A stretch of 22,969 nt of DNA, from positions 3,722,578 to 3,745,546 of the forward strand of contig LSYV01000003.1 in NCBI GenBank assembly GCA_001584585.1, read 5' to 3'. The stretch is from Gonium pectorale (lineage: Eukaryota > Chlorophyta > Chlorophyceae > Chlamydomonadales > Volvocaceae). A model generated the notes under the pieces. That model made no database searches. It was not told the origin of the DNA and saw nothing but the letters and a program-made list of their open reading frames with translations. The position numbers and the translations under genes are program-made. Shown piece by piece: positions 11,596 to 21,190 of the stretch. Position 1 is the stretch's first letter; each line of letters opens with the position of its first letter.

Positions 11596-12395
11596 AGCAA
11601 GGTTTGCTGGACCCGTCGGGCTCATATCTAGAGTGTATACATGTTTCAAATTCACGGCGAGCTTTCCCTGACTGCATAATCATTACGGCGGTGAGCGGCG
11701 CTGGCTTGGTATCGCTTTAGAATGCAAAGCAAGTAACTCGATACAAGGGTACACGAACACTGCTGACAGCACCGTTGATCACTGCAGTAGAGCATATAAG
11801 TGCTTGGAATGCGTGCGGCGGGGCAGTGGACAGTCAGCTCAGCCAGCTGCGCCTACAACCGACTTAGGTACCAAGAGCATGGTACAGTACATGGCACACA
11901 GCAATCATAGATCGAATCCGCCTTCATGTAGGGCAGCCACCAGACCAGGTGCGCGTGCGCCAGCTCGTGCATATTGAACCCAAGCATTTGCGTTCAACGT
12001 CGTAAATGGCCCTCGCGCTCAGGGTTACACCCCTGCCGAGGCCACAAAAAGGAGATAGCAGGCGTATAAGGCCGGAGCGTTTGAAACCCCCAAAGCCAAC
12101 AAAAACCTGAGTTTGTAAGAGCGCGGCTCCGTTAGGCCTGCAAGGCGCATTGCACTAAGCCAACCAGTCCACAACCGCAGCTACATGTCCGTCCTTGTAT
12201 CCTTAACATACCTGCTGCCCTGCCGAGCCTCCTGATATCGCAGAGCCTACTCCACAGCCCAGCTCGCTAACAAGGGCACGGAGCTCATGCGCTGACTGCC
12301 AGGCGCCATCAAACCTAGCACGCGTAACCCGATGTCATCTACGGCCCAACCCCACAACTCCTGCGCCCGCCCTTTCCCGGGTCTGCTCGCTCTCG
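11596..12395. other. Convergent intergenic region ODA6 / TIM50
   Basis: No ORF or known RNA is recognised. On the minus strand a TGTAA at 12025-12029 lies about 370 bases after the TIM50 stop and is the probable TIM50 poly(A) signal. On the plus strand a TATA-like CATATAAG (11793-11800) and a TGTAA (12114-12118) bracket about 300 bases that are otherwise unexplained. Confidence 0.4.
12025..12029 (-). terminator. Probable TGTAA poly(A) signal of TIM50
   Basis: Minus-strand TGTAA about 370 bases downstream of the TIM50 stop codon; the only good candidate seen in the expected distance. Confidence 0.5.
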
Positions 12396-13753
12396 CTACC
12401 GGGCGGGGCCCAGTAGACCCCGCTTGGCCTGCTTTTGGTGCGCCGCCGCCTCCTGGAGCCGCGCCTTGAAAGCCGTTGGAATGTCCTCCACACCGTCGTA
12501 CGACTTAACAACGTCCCGCACGTCCCGTACCCTCCGCATGGCCAGGAACTGCAGGAACGGGATGAGGTCGATGAGGCCGGTGTCCCCTGCGTCGCCCTTC
12601 CATGGCCGCAACTTGAGCGTGTTCTCGGGCTGGAACTCCCATGCCTGCAGCAGAGAACACGGGACAATAAAAGCGTGTCAGGTAGACGCGATGAAAAGAC
12701 GCAACAGCAGTTGTAAGGGTCGCAGTCTGTTTCTCGTTAGCGAAGCAAACTCCAGGGGCATTTCATGTCCGGCTGCCTGGGATGCAGCACATGATGGAAA
12801 GAACGGTGGCAGGTCATATGGTAGACCCAATCTGCAACAGCGTAAACATAGAACGCTAGAGCGCTCGCTGCAACCCACTGTCCGCCCGCCTATGGCCTAA
12901 CCCCTACCCACCATTCCGTCGTCCGCACCCCCCCCTCGCCTCTCACCTCAGGCTTGGCCGAGATCATCAGCACGTGGCTGAGGTCACGGTTGAGCTTTGA
13001 GAGGTCGCGCACGTGCCGGCCGTCCTTGTACTGCGTGTCCGTGCGGTACAGCCGGTACGGCACGGCGCGGTGCGGGTCCAGCTTGTTGAGGATGGGGTCC
13101 GTGTAAGTCGCGGGCTCGTCCGTGTAAACTACAAGCTCAAAGTACTGGCCCAGCTCCAGCAGGAACTCCTGCACGCCGGCACGCTTGTAGATGGACCAGC
13201 CCTTCTGCCGCGTCCATTCCTTGAACACGAGAAGCTCGTCCAGGTCGAGCACCAGCGTGATGACGTTGCCGCGCAGTTGGGGCGGCAGGTCGGGCAATAG
13301 CTTGTCGGTGGCGGGGTCAGTGAACTCCTTGATGCGCGTCTCCAGGTTTTTCCTCGCGGCCAGGTACCGCTCCATCACGTCGCACCACGTCTGCAGCAGC
13401 GGCTGGTCCTTGCTGTCCGAGCGCGTGCGCTTAACCACCTCAGTGAGCTCCGGAGTGGTGTAGGCGTAGGTGTAATACGTGGCCGCCGCGCCCGCCCCAA
13501 GAGTGCCCAGGGCCAGCGTCCTCGTAACCAACCGCACGGCCTTCCAACCCGCCCCGCTGCGCGCCTCCACCGGGAGCTCCCCCGTGGCCTCCAGCTGGCT
13601 CTTAATCCTCTGCAGCCGCGCCTTGGCCACCTCGTCGAGCACGCTGCTGGCGGCCTTAGCGTCGGTCTGCACGCCGCGCGCACACCCTGCCTCGGCTGCA
13701 GCTGCTGCAGTGCATCTGCCAAATCTCAATAAGCGAGGAAGGCCCCGCAGCAT
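12396..13753 (-). CDS. TIM50: Mitochondrial import receptor subunit TIM50, 2 exons, 351 aa
   Basis: Inner-membrane subunit of the TIM23 presequence translocase; it receives precursors in the intermembrane space. Exons 13753-12947 and 12644-12396, joined in phase 0 (donor GAG|GTGAGA, acceptor CTGCAG|GCATGG). The chosen ATG begins MLRGLPRLLRFGRC, an arginine-rich, acid-free presequence; an upstream in-frame TTG is not a credible start. One membrane span lies at about residues 72-94 (VTRTLALGTLGAGAAATYY). The FCP1/NIF-like domain covers about 155-330, with LVLDLDELLVFKEWTRQ, then VVYTDEPATYTDPILNKLDP, RLYRTDTQYKDGRHVRDLSKLNRDL, and LRPWKGDAGDTGLIDLIPFL in exon 2. The phosphatase-type DxDx(T/V) motif reads DLDELL (170-175) with Leu in the Thr position, in line with a non-catalytic receptor. 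Length is typical of plant TIM50. Divergent from the translocator gene, 394 bases away. Confidence 0.95.
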
Positions 13754-14147
13754 CTTGGTGGAGCGCAACCGACACGCTTGGGACGGGTAGGAGATACCGA
13801 GAGGTCAGAGGTTGGCTAGCGGGCGTTTGCGCTGATTTGGATCAAGGTATGCCTAAATCACTGGTTGCCTATCAAGGGCCGAGGGTTCCGACGGGTGCGC
13901 GTGTCGCGATTGCCAGTTTGTGCCGACGCCAGTGACGCAGTTGTAGCGGGCTAACACGGTCAGAATCAACTTCAATCACATGGCAAGAGCGAGGCAAGCT
14001 GAGGCAAGCTGACCCACGGCGTACGGCGCGACAACAAAGGGAGTGTTTGCAACTGATCAGTGAACGCCATCCCTACTGCGACTGCATTTGTAACCCGTGC
14101 TTTCATATCACAAAGCCTTGCCGCTCGCCGCACTACAAGACAGCATC
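13754..14147. promoter_or_regulatory. Divergent promoter region TIM50 / translocator
   Basis: 394 bases between two divergent start codons must contain both promoters and 5' UTRs. A perfect tandem duplication of GAGGCAAGCT occurs at 13991-14010. No TATA box or other known element is convincing. Confidence 0.45.
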
Positions 14148-16699
14148 ATGGCCGAACCGGGACAGCCCGGCCAGAAAGGGCTGGCGCTGCAGCTCATGGT
14201 CACATATGGGTCAGTGAACATGCCCCATCGCACATGCTGCGCTGCCCCAGCTACGGGCGCAGCTTGGTTTCAAACCGCTCTCGCTGCCCGCTCTCCGTCC
14301 CTGCGCCCCCCAAAACAGCTACATGTTCCTGTGGATCGGTCTGAGCGCAGCCGTGATTATGGTCAACAAATATGTGCTGTCAATGTCGGGCTTCCCATAC
14401 CCGGTGGCCCTGACGTGTACGCACATGCTTTTCTGCTCCGTGCTGGCTTTTCTGCTGGTGCGGCTAGGCTTCGTGGAGGCGGTTAGCATAACCGCGGATA
14501 CGTACTTGAGGTGGGGTGGCACTACTCCGCCTGTGCAAAGAAACCCCAAGCCGCTCCTGAATCTCGCCGTCTGACCATGGCCCCCAGCTGCATCCTGCCG
14601 ATCGGCCTCCTCTTCGCTGGGACCTTGTGGCTGGGGAATGCCGCGTACCTTTACCTCAGCGTGTCCTTCATCCAAATGCTTAAGGTAACGTGCAGGGCCG
14701 CCCTGCGGTGACCTGCCGCTTGGCCCTTACCTCCGGTGGCCTTGTCTGACGCCGCTGCCCTGTGTCTGTGTGCAGGCCTCCATGCCTATGGTTGTGTTCA
14801 TCGTCGGTGTGTTCTTTGCCACTGAGAAGTTCACGCTGAAGGCCGCCCTCAACATGCTTATCGTGGGAACAGGCATTGCCATCGCGTCATACGGTGCGCT
14901 AGCTCAAGCCTGAGGTGCAGTGTTGGTGGTGCCTCCGCAGACAAGGTCCTGAATGGCCGCCATCACCCAGCGCTTTAGGGTTTATTTGCCTCGTCCCGCA
15001 TCCCGACCATGCAGAGCAATGCATGGCCTGATTCCACTGCGTGAGGACTGGTATCCAGTACCATCTCCCCGGCGAACATGCGGCTCTCTGTTCCACTACT
15101 ACTGCATGAAACAACTTACTCAAAATTCCTCTTAGCGCCGCCATGCGCCGTACTTATCCCAACGCACCTGGTGCCGTCGACCCATGCGTCCCTCCACCAA
15201 CCGATCCTCTACCCGCGTCCCGCCGCAGGCGAGATCCACTTTGTCGTCGTTGGCGTGATGCTGCAGGTCGGCTCCATCGCGACTGAGTCGGTTCGCCTGA
15301 CGCTGGTGCAAATCCTGCTGCAAAAGCGCGGCATCAAGATGAACCCCGTGTCCACCCTCTACCACATCGCGCCGTGCTGCTTTGTCTTCCTGTTCTTGCC
15401 CTTTATCTACATTGAGCTGCCGAAGATGGTTAACGACCCGAACCTGCACATCAACATCCCGCTGCTGCTGCTCAGCGCCGCCTGTGCCTTCGGTGGGTGG
15501 TGTCGCGCTGTCGTGCAAGCCAGCTAATTTGGATGTAGCACGGGGATTGCGGGCCCGGGGATTCCTGACATGGAAACTCTTCATAGGGTCCCGCGCGAAC
15601 CAGCGTCTGCTGGCGATGGGCCAGGCGCTACGTGTAGCTTGACTGCATCCGGCTACCGGTAGTTGCTGATGGGCAAGTGGTCTGGCACGTACGGGTGGCG
15701 GTCACTGAGGCATCCGGCTAGTTGCTGATGGGCAAGTGGCCTGGAACCACTTGGCGCACTCTGTTCTGTATTGTTGTATTCTGGTCCCATTTTCGCGCTC
15801 AGCATGATGCCCCACGTGCTCTTGTGCCTCCTGCTGACCCGATTGCCCGCTGCCCCACGGTGCGCGCACTCGCTCCGCGCCCCGCAGCCCTGAACATGTC
15901 GGTGTTTCTGCTTATCGGCAAGACGTCCGCGCTTACCATGAACGTGGCCGGCGTCATCAAGGACTGGCTCTTGATCCTGCTCTCGGTAGTCCTGTACGGG
16001 TGAGCGCACCGAGAGCTGACAGGCGCAGGTGGAGGTGTAGAGAATTTGTGCGCGCACGAGAGAGTCACTCAGAAGTCCGCATAGCAGTTTTGCTTGCTTT
16101 CTCTGCCGGAATTCCCTGAACCGGCCGCGGCGGCGGGCGCAATACGGTACCGTGCCAAGTGTAGATGCACACTGTCTGGCAGCGGCTGGCAAGCCCAATC
16201 ACTTAACTCACGTCTAGTTCCCCTCCTTCCATCCGCGCAGCTCTCCCGTCACGAAGCTACAGCTGGGCGGTTACGGCCTGGCGTTCGCTGGTGTGATGTA
16301 CTACAACTATCAGGCCAGTCTTTGGGGTCGGGCGTCAGAGAGGGAGACATACTAACTTCACGCATGATATGAGGTTAGATACGAGGTTAGAACTGAAGCA
16401 TGAATTCCTTACGGGTTTATTGGTAACATTGAAGGGCGCCTGGACACGCGCAATTATTCGGCTAGCAGCTGGCCATCTAGGCATGGCAAGTAGCAACCCG
16501 CGGAGCTCTGCAGTGCATAGATATCCTATAAGATGCAAGCGGCGTTGGGGCACATTCTGGCATCCAAACCCGCTGACGTTCGCCTTCACTGCTTACCTAC
16601 TTGCAGAAAGTGGAGCAGATGAAGCAGGCATCCTCTGGAGCCCAGAAGGCCCCAGAGAAGCAGCCCCTGATGCCCCAGGAAAGCAAGAACGACGCCTAA
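14148..16699 (+). CDS. Sugar-phosphate/phosphate translocator-like protein (TPT/DMT family), 8 exons, 336 aa
   Basis: Membrane exchanger of the drug/metabolite superfamily, most like the plant 'probable sugar phosphate/phosphate translocator' proteins such as Arabidopsis At3g14410; substrate unknown. Exons 14148-14209, 14319-14510, 14588-14684, 14776-14893, 15229-15492, 15888-15999, 16241-16313, 16607-16699 total 1011 bases, all in phase, ending TAA. About ten hydrophobic spans. Family blocks are [110 protein letters not shown] and GVMYYNYQK. There is no plastid transit peptide (N-terminus [11 protein letters not shown] directly before span 1), which suggests an endomembrane location (inference). 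The hydrophilic Gln/Lys-rich tail ends ESKNDA. Intron 7 needs a GC donor (CAG|GCCAGT); the nearby GT alternative shifts the frame. I saw no TGTAA in the ~1 kb after the stop. Confidence 0.92.
15645..15744. repeat. Imperfect direct duplication in translocator intron 5
   Basis: GCATCCGGCTA followed by GTTGCTGATGGGCAAGTGG occurs twice (15645-15685, with an extra CCGGTA in the middle, and 15710-15744), 65 bases apart, inside intron 15493-15887. Confidence 0.85.
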
Positions 16700-17730
16700 G
16701 ATGCCCCCCTCGTTATACTGCCATAGAGGCTCTCGTGCCACACGCTCCTGGCACCGCAGCGCGGGCAGTCCTTCATCCCTAGGGCGTTGCAGGGTCGAGA
16801 TTCTTGCGCTTTAGCAGATGGGAGATGGCCTGTCTCCCCGGTCATGACTGTTGCCAGGTAGGAGTGAGATAGGATGGTGTCGAGGGGCTATCTGGTGTGT
16901 AGTCCAGGTCCTGCACGACTAAGGGTATAGCAAACTTAAGCGGATCCTCTAAGGCCTGGCGTTCATGGGCCGCCTTTGCACTTACCTACAGTACATAAAT
17001 CGTTGCCTCGGCCACGGACAGCTGAGCGCCAGCGTGCTGGGACTGAGCGTCATCTGAATGTGCTGTCATGATTGGCACGTGTACAGGCTTCGGAGGGGGT
17101 TTGGGTGGAGCGGGCTGCATTGGATTAGGGTGCTGCGGCCAGCGAGCCCTGTGGGGTACCTGCGGAGCGGGGGGCCGATCTCGCAATGCGGGGGCCGAAG
17201 TTACTTGCTGGGTTGGGGTGCGCATAGCTGCCGTGCATTATGCTCAAGCAAGCTGGTGCTGGTATGGGAGATGTCGTGACGCCGCTGAGCGGGCTTTGGT
17301 GATTACTCGCTCATACTGCGTTCGTATCCTGGGTTCAACACCCAGGCGATAATGGTGGTCTGTCACTTGCGCCAGCAGGTTCAAGGGGAGGTATGCGACT
17401 GCACTTCGCGGATAAGCATGGAGACTTGTTGACTAGGTCTACTCGTCCTTGCCTCCTGCTTGCCTTATGGTTTTGTGCATGGCTTCTTTGTGACTGAACT
17501 CTCTGGCGGTTGATACTGTTTGTCTCTTGCTGACATGACCTCAAAAGACCGCATGCAACGCTTTGGTGCCCTTCTATCGACGCAATGCGTATAGCATGAT
17601 GCAAGAGGGAAAGCCGGGAGGGTACTGACGGCGTGTACGAGCAGATAGCCCATACCGGCTCCCCATCACAGCAGTGACAAGCGTTGTTTCAACACTCAAG
17701 TGTCCTGGATGCGGTGACGGCTGGTTGGCT
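16700..17730. other. Intergenic stretch, nothing recognised
   Basis: About 1 kb after the translocator stop. It should contain the translocator 3' UTR. The minus strand at 16986-17225 can be read as a Pro-rich frame, but neither its composition nor its context supports a gene. I see no RNA gene or clear repeat. Confidence 0.4.
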
Positions 17731-18420
17731 ACAGGGTACAGGGTACAAGTCCTTCAAAGCCGGGGGGGCCATGGACGAAATGCGAGTGGTGGGGTGGGGT
17801 AAAGGGTCATGATTGCCGTCTTTACCCCACTTCAGCGCCTGGCGCCGAAGCATGGCGTGCCTAGTATCCCAGACAGCCTGCAAATAGGCTGCCACCTCAG
17901 CAGGTGGGGCCTCCTTCATAACCGTAATCATGTCCCGGCGCCGTGCCCGGCGCCTGAACAACAATGCGCCTTCAAATTGGTCGCAAAGGTGCTCATAGCA
18001 CGGGCACTCACAATATACATGCAGCTCGTCCTCGATCGCCGTGGCAACACCGCACACCTTGCATGCTTTCTCGCACCTAGCCCGCCCGTTGGAGTGGTTG
18101 ACTTCCGTCTCCCAGCACCCCAACCTGACCGTGCTTGGCTGAGCACGAGTTGCATGGGAAGGGTCTGTCCAAGGCAGACCCCCTGGGTCTGTCCCCACGG
18201 TGGCGGAAGGGCAGCCCCCGCAGCCCATCCCCAGCTCCGTTGAGCAAATGCGCAAAATGACTAGTAAACTGGTCTGCATCATCAATCAAACACGCCGGCG
18301 CCTTCCCGCCCTTCACCCGCCTTCCACAGTCCCCTGGGGTTGGCTTCGGCATCCCTCAACCTTCTCTCCATCTCGGCTAATAACTCGGCCCGCTTAACAA
18401 CCAATAACTAAATGCATTAC
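17731..18420 (-). mobile_element. Degenerate LINE (non-LTR retrotransposon), C-terminal remnant
   Basis: Minus-strand frames match the C-terminal part of algal/plant LINE polyproteins. From upstream, KRAELLAEMERRL...NPRGLWK (about 18397-18320) shifts frame into LIDDADQFTSHFAHLLNGAG (about 18300-18240), the segment that normally precedes the reverse transcriptase. Then, in a third frame, comes LPWTDPSHATRAQPSTVRLG and the terminal zinc-knuckle-like motif C-x2-C...EDELH...C (CKVCG, then EDELHVYCECPCYEHL). The RT domain itself is missing, so the copy is internally deleted and frameshifted. The 17731-17748 segment repeats GGGTACA (minus strand TGTACCC), which may be the 3' simple-repeat tail. Just upstream, 18449-18500 holds two copies of AACCCTAGCAACAACC with no clear meaning. 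Non-functional. Confidence 0.8.
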
Positions 18421-18610
18421 CCTGAAACCTTAACTACTAATAAAGAAAACCCTAGCAACAACCCTTAAAACCCCAAGCAAGAGCAACCCTAGCAACAACC
18501 TGCAGTTGAACTTACCGTATGTTACACGTTGTAGGCAGCTAGGCACGCTACATACCAGCATCAAACCCATACGAGCCGCGGAGCCGGCACGAAGGGTGGC
18601 CAAATGGCTC

Positions 18611-18890
18611 GCAGAGCTGGAAGGCTCAGGCGAAGGTGGTGCGGCACGGGAAACAATGGAGCGGGGCTGGGAGGCTTAATTGAGGGTGAGGCCAGCGGGC
18701 TGGGCGGCGTGGGTGGCGGCGAGACGGGGCTGGAAGGCTCAGGCGAGGGTTGGGCCGGGTGGGGCGGCATAGGTGGCGGCGAGACGGGGTTGAAAGGACT
18801 TAAACGACGGTGCGGACGGGCGGGGCGGCATAGGTGGCGGCGAGACGGGGCTGGAAGGCTCGGGCGAGGGTGCGGACGGCGGGCGCGGCG
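18611..18890. repeat. GC-rich minisatellite, ~60-61 bp unit
   Basis: The segment GGTGGCGGCGAGACGGGG recurs with its flanks at about 18712, 18772 and 18833 (spacing 60 and 61 bases), each followed by a variant of CTGGAAGGCTCAGGCGAGGG; a weaker copy precedes them near 18615. On the minus strand the unit encodes Pro/Ser-rich peptide (SPEPSSPVSPPP). Because unit lengths differ by one base, the frame is not kept through the array. Confidence 0.82.
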
Positions 18891-19680
18891 GCATGAGTGG
18901 CGGGAACAGGGGCGTGGCGGGGGTTGGGGGGCCGGAGTTGCTGATGTGGTCGGGCGGGAATTTCACGCTGTGGGGTAAGGCGGGTGGCGGTCAGGGGCGC
19001 AGGTGGGGGGGGGACAGATGAATGGAAGTCTAATAGACGATTGTGGAGGATTGTGCAGAGGCCAGGTGGTGAGGGCAGTGCCACGGTGCACCTAGTCCAT
19101 CCCTGCCTGCCCTTGTGGCGTCCCTAGAATGCTCTTTGCTCGCTTCGATGGGCCCGTGTGCCTGACCTACCAGACCACGGAAAGAAACGGACACCGACGC
19201 GCTCTGCTGGCGTGTTGCCGCAGACATCAACAATCCACCACACACAGCCCTTCCCTCGCACCTGCCAACTGCGCACCCCCTCCTGCAGCCCCGCCCTCCC
19301 CACCTCTCTCTCATCCACACCAGCGTCCAGCAAAAAAGAGAACCAGAAACGGGGAAGGCAGCCTCTAGGGACATACACACCCGAAGGTGTGATGTTTCCA
19401 GCAGGGCGCCGAGTACAGGGCATGCATGGCGGGCGAGGCATACGAGCAGACGCCCCCCAGCGCAAAGCGCCCGCCACCTCCCTCCTCACCTGACGGCGAT
19501 TCGCCCATCCCCCTCCTTCGGGTCGTAGTGCCCGGGCCCCGGCTTCACGTCCTTGCTCCCGGGGTCCACCACTCACTCCGCGCACGAGTACAGCGGCACA
19601 CTGACACGGACCAGCCCGTCCGCGGCGCCCGGCTCGTAGGACCCTGGCCCCGGCGGCCGCTCTTGCTCGCGCGTCTTGGT
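18739..19680 (-). pseudogene. Fragment of a sperm-tail PG-rich (SHIPPO/ODF3-like) repeat gene with an in-frame stop
   Basis: Two minus-strand exons are suggested. Exon A, 19680-19490, follows a pyrimidine-rich CTTCAG acceptor and encodes two PG-rich repeats, PPGPGSYEPGAADG and VKPGPGHYDPKEGDGRIAV, the signature of the SHIPPO family found in ciliary and sperm-tail microtubule proteins. It ends CAG|GTGAGG. Exon B begins at 18967 after CCCCACAG and joins in phase to give VKFPPDHISNSGPPTPATPL, then runs into a Pro/Ser-rich minisatellite-encoded tail that stops at 18739. Exon A contains an in-frame TGA at 19575-19573 between the two repeats, and no 5' exons are visible; upstream lies a copia remnant. 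The simplest reading is a decayed gene or captured gene fragment. A sequencing error at the TGA, or a functional gene with exons beyond the window, cannot be excluded. Confidence 0.55.
19328..19443. repeat. Dispersed ~116-bp repeat, copy 1
   Basis: Begins CAGCAAAAAAGAG and ends GCGGGCGAGGCATAC. About 90% identical, by eye, to 20359-20470 in the same orientation, with one 4-base CATG difference. It lies within the proposed intron of the PG-rich gene fragment. It contains an imperfect CACACCC/GGTGTG hairpin. Flanks outside the matched part are unrelated to those of copy 2. Confidence 0.88.
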
Positions 19681-19705
19681 CTGAAGGGGGGAGGGACACC
19701 ACGGA

Positions 19706-19819
19706 GGGACACCCTCCCGCCTTCAACCCCTCTCCCGATCAGCGATAATGGTGGGGAACACGAGTGCGATCCCCGGGAAGGGGGAAGGGACACCCTCCCC
19801 CCTTCAACCCTTCTCCCGA
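19706..19819. repeat. Direct duplication of ~33 bp
   Basis: GGGACACCCTCCC followed by CTTCAACCC and TCTCCCGA occurs at 19706-19738 and 19787-19819 (81 bases apart). It separates the PG-rich exon from the copia remnant. Confidence 0.8.
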
Positions 19820-20640
19820 ACAGTGGTGATGGCAGCAGGGTGAGAGGCTGGCCTTGCAGCAGTGCTATGCAATACACTGCACACAGCAGTGCACGCCGCC
19901 GCTGCTGCGCGGTTGATTGGCGCAAGGGCTAAGTTATCGCCCACAGTGGGCACCGCACCGACCACCATATCCAAATCACGCATCAGCCACAGCGCCTCCT
20001 TCGTAGCGTGGCCAGCGGCCATATACCCCGCTTCTGCAGCGGACACGGCAACGGTAGCAGGGGGAACGGCAGGCTGGAGACGACTGGACCAGGAAACAGC
20101 AACACGTAACCCATAGCCCACAAGCGGAACATCATCAGAATGCGGAATGCCGTAGCTGATGTAGCGCAACACGCTACGAACACGTGTACGAGCAGCCTGC
20201 CAATGCGCCATGCTCGGGCGCCATACGTGCCTCGCCAAAGCTCCCACAGAATAGGAAATGTCCGGACGTGAGTACGTGAGCAAACGGACAGGTAAAGCGA
20301 ACTAAAGCGACCAACTCGCTGCAGCGTAACACTGAGAAAGCAATAGCTCTGCCCCATTCAGCAAAAAAGAGGACCAGAAACGGGGAAGGCAGCCTCTACG
20401 GACAGACACACCCGAGGGTGTGATGTTTCCAGCAGGGTGCCCAGTACAGGGCATGGCGGGCGAGGTATACGGCGGGCGAGGTATTCAGCAGCACAGTACC
20501 CCGATCCAAGGGCAATACCTCGTCAAGTACAGCACTTCGCCACTAGCGTAGCCGCATACCGCTTCTGCGATACCTTTGACATGATTAACGCGGTCACACT
20601 CAATCTCAAAGCCAAACTTCGGTATCAATCAGGTGCCTCC
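19810..20640 (-). mobile_element. Degenerate Ty1/copia retrotransposon pol (RT end to RNase H)
   Basis: Minus-strand pieces in copia order are FGFEIECDRVNH (near 20615-20580), SKVSQKRYAATLVAK in a shifted frame, LPLDRGTVLLN (near 20515), FSSLYLSVC (near 20310), then the long frame SRPDISYSVGALARHVW, AHWQAA, AVSWSSRLQP, VAVSAAEAGYMAAGHATKEALWL down to about 19900. These are the end of the RT and the RNase H region. Damage includes several frameshifts; an 8-base tandem duplication in CTCACGTACTCACGTC just before SRPDISYS; loss of about 35 residues between LVGYGLR and AVSWSS; and an insertion of a short repeat (20364-20482). No LTRs, integrase or gag are recognised. Non-functional. Confidence 0.87.
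20356..20490. mobile_element. Short repeat, copy 2, inserted in copia pol with 8-bp direct repeats
   Basis: The repeat copy 20359-20470 sits inside the copia pol remnant. It is flanked by identical ATTCAGCA at 20356-20363 and 20483-20490. The interval between them is 119 bases, begins with a run of A (T-run at the end if read on the minus strand), and holds a CACACCC-GA-GGGTGTG hairpin and a duplicated GGCGGGCGAGGTAT at its right end. Its absence plus one direct repeat would leave adjacent pol segments (RGTVLLN and GAELLL) contiguous, as expected for an insertion with target-site duplication. No terminal inverted repeats are seen, so the class is unknown. Confidence 0.7.
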
Positions 20641-21190
20641 ATGTAGCAGGTTCCGTCGCTGCTCCGTTTGTCCTACCCGGGTACGGCTAGCCGCGTCGGT
20701 TGGCTGGGTTGGTGGTTGGGGTTCTTCAAATCCTGCCAGTGTATGCATCTAGTGTACCTGGTGTGGCTCCCCAATGGCAGTGTTTCCTTCTTGGGGATCA
20801 CGTGTCGTTGTGTTATAAGCCGTGTCCTTCCGCTTCGTGTTGGCCTGGGGCCTTTTGCTCTTATCACGCGCTAAAGCGGGGGATGGCGGGGGTTTAGACA
20901 CTGCACCCCTTTATCCCACCCCACTATTCGCATTTGGTCCCCCCCCCCGATAACCTGTAGCATGTAATCTGCATGCATGTTCGGCTGGGGTGATAGCTTG
21001 GGGTGATAGCCTGGAGCGACGATGAGCTGATTCTCTCCTGCTTTAGGAGCTTGCCCAGCAGAACTCAGTCCCGCCGTTGAGGCGCCGTACCCCGGCCGTA
21101 CCCCGGTCCTGCCTTACACACAGCACTCAATACGCTCAATACATACAAGTCATACCCATTCTCAATGCTGGTCATCGATCCTGTCTGAGA
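20641..21190. other. Intergenic stretch, nothing recognised
   Basis: This stretch lies between the copia remnant and the small plus-strand gene. It contains short direct repeats (GGGGTGATAGC twice near 20988-21010, GCCGTACCCCGG twice near 21085-21105) and a C-run. It presumably includes the 5' region of the gene at 21191. No TATA box is convincing. Confidence 0.35.

Noticed and set aside
18449..18500. Telomere-like CCCTA-containing repeats
   Set aside because: The units (AACCCTAGCAACAACC) do not match the algal telomere repeat TTTTAGGG and occur only twice; they adjoin the LINE remnant.
18561..18770. Pherophorin-like hydroxyproline-rich gene on the minus strand
   Set aside because: The Pro/Ser frame comes from the minisatellite, whose 60/61-bp spacing breaks the frame; no signal peptide or globular pherophorin domain is present.
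19124..19726. 200-codon minus-strand frame
   Set aside because: It spans the PG-rich exon in the wrong frame, a dispersed repeat and intron sequence. The correct frame is the one giving PGPGxY motifs with good splice sites.
19328..20470. The two 112-116 bp repeats as LTRs of the copia remnant
   Set aside because: Copy 2 interrupts the pol reading order rather than lying outside it, and is bordered by its own 8-bp direct repeats; copia elements make 5-bp duplications and their LTRs begin TG and end CA.
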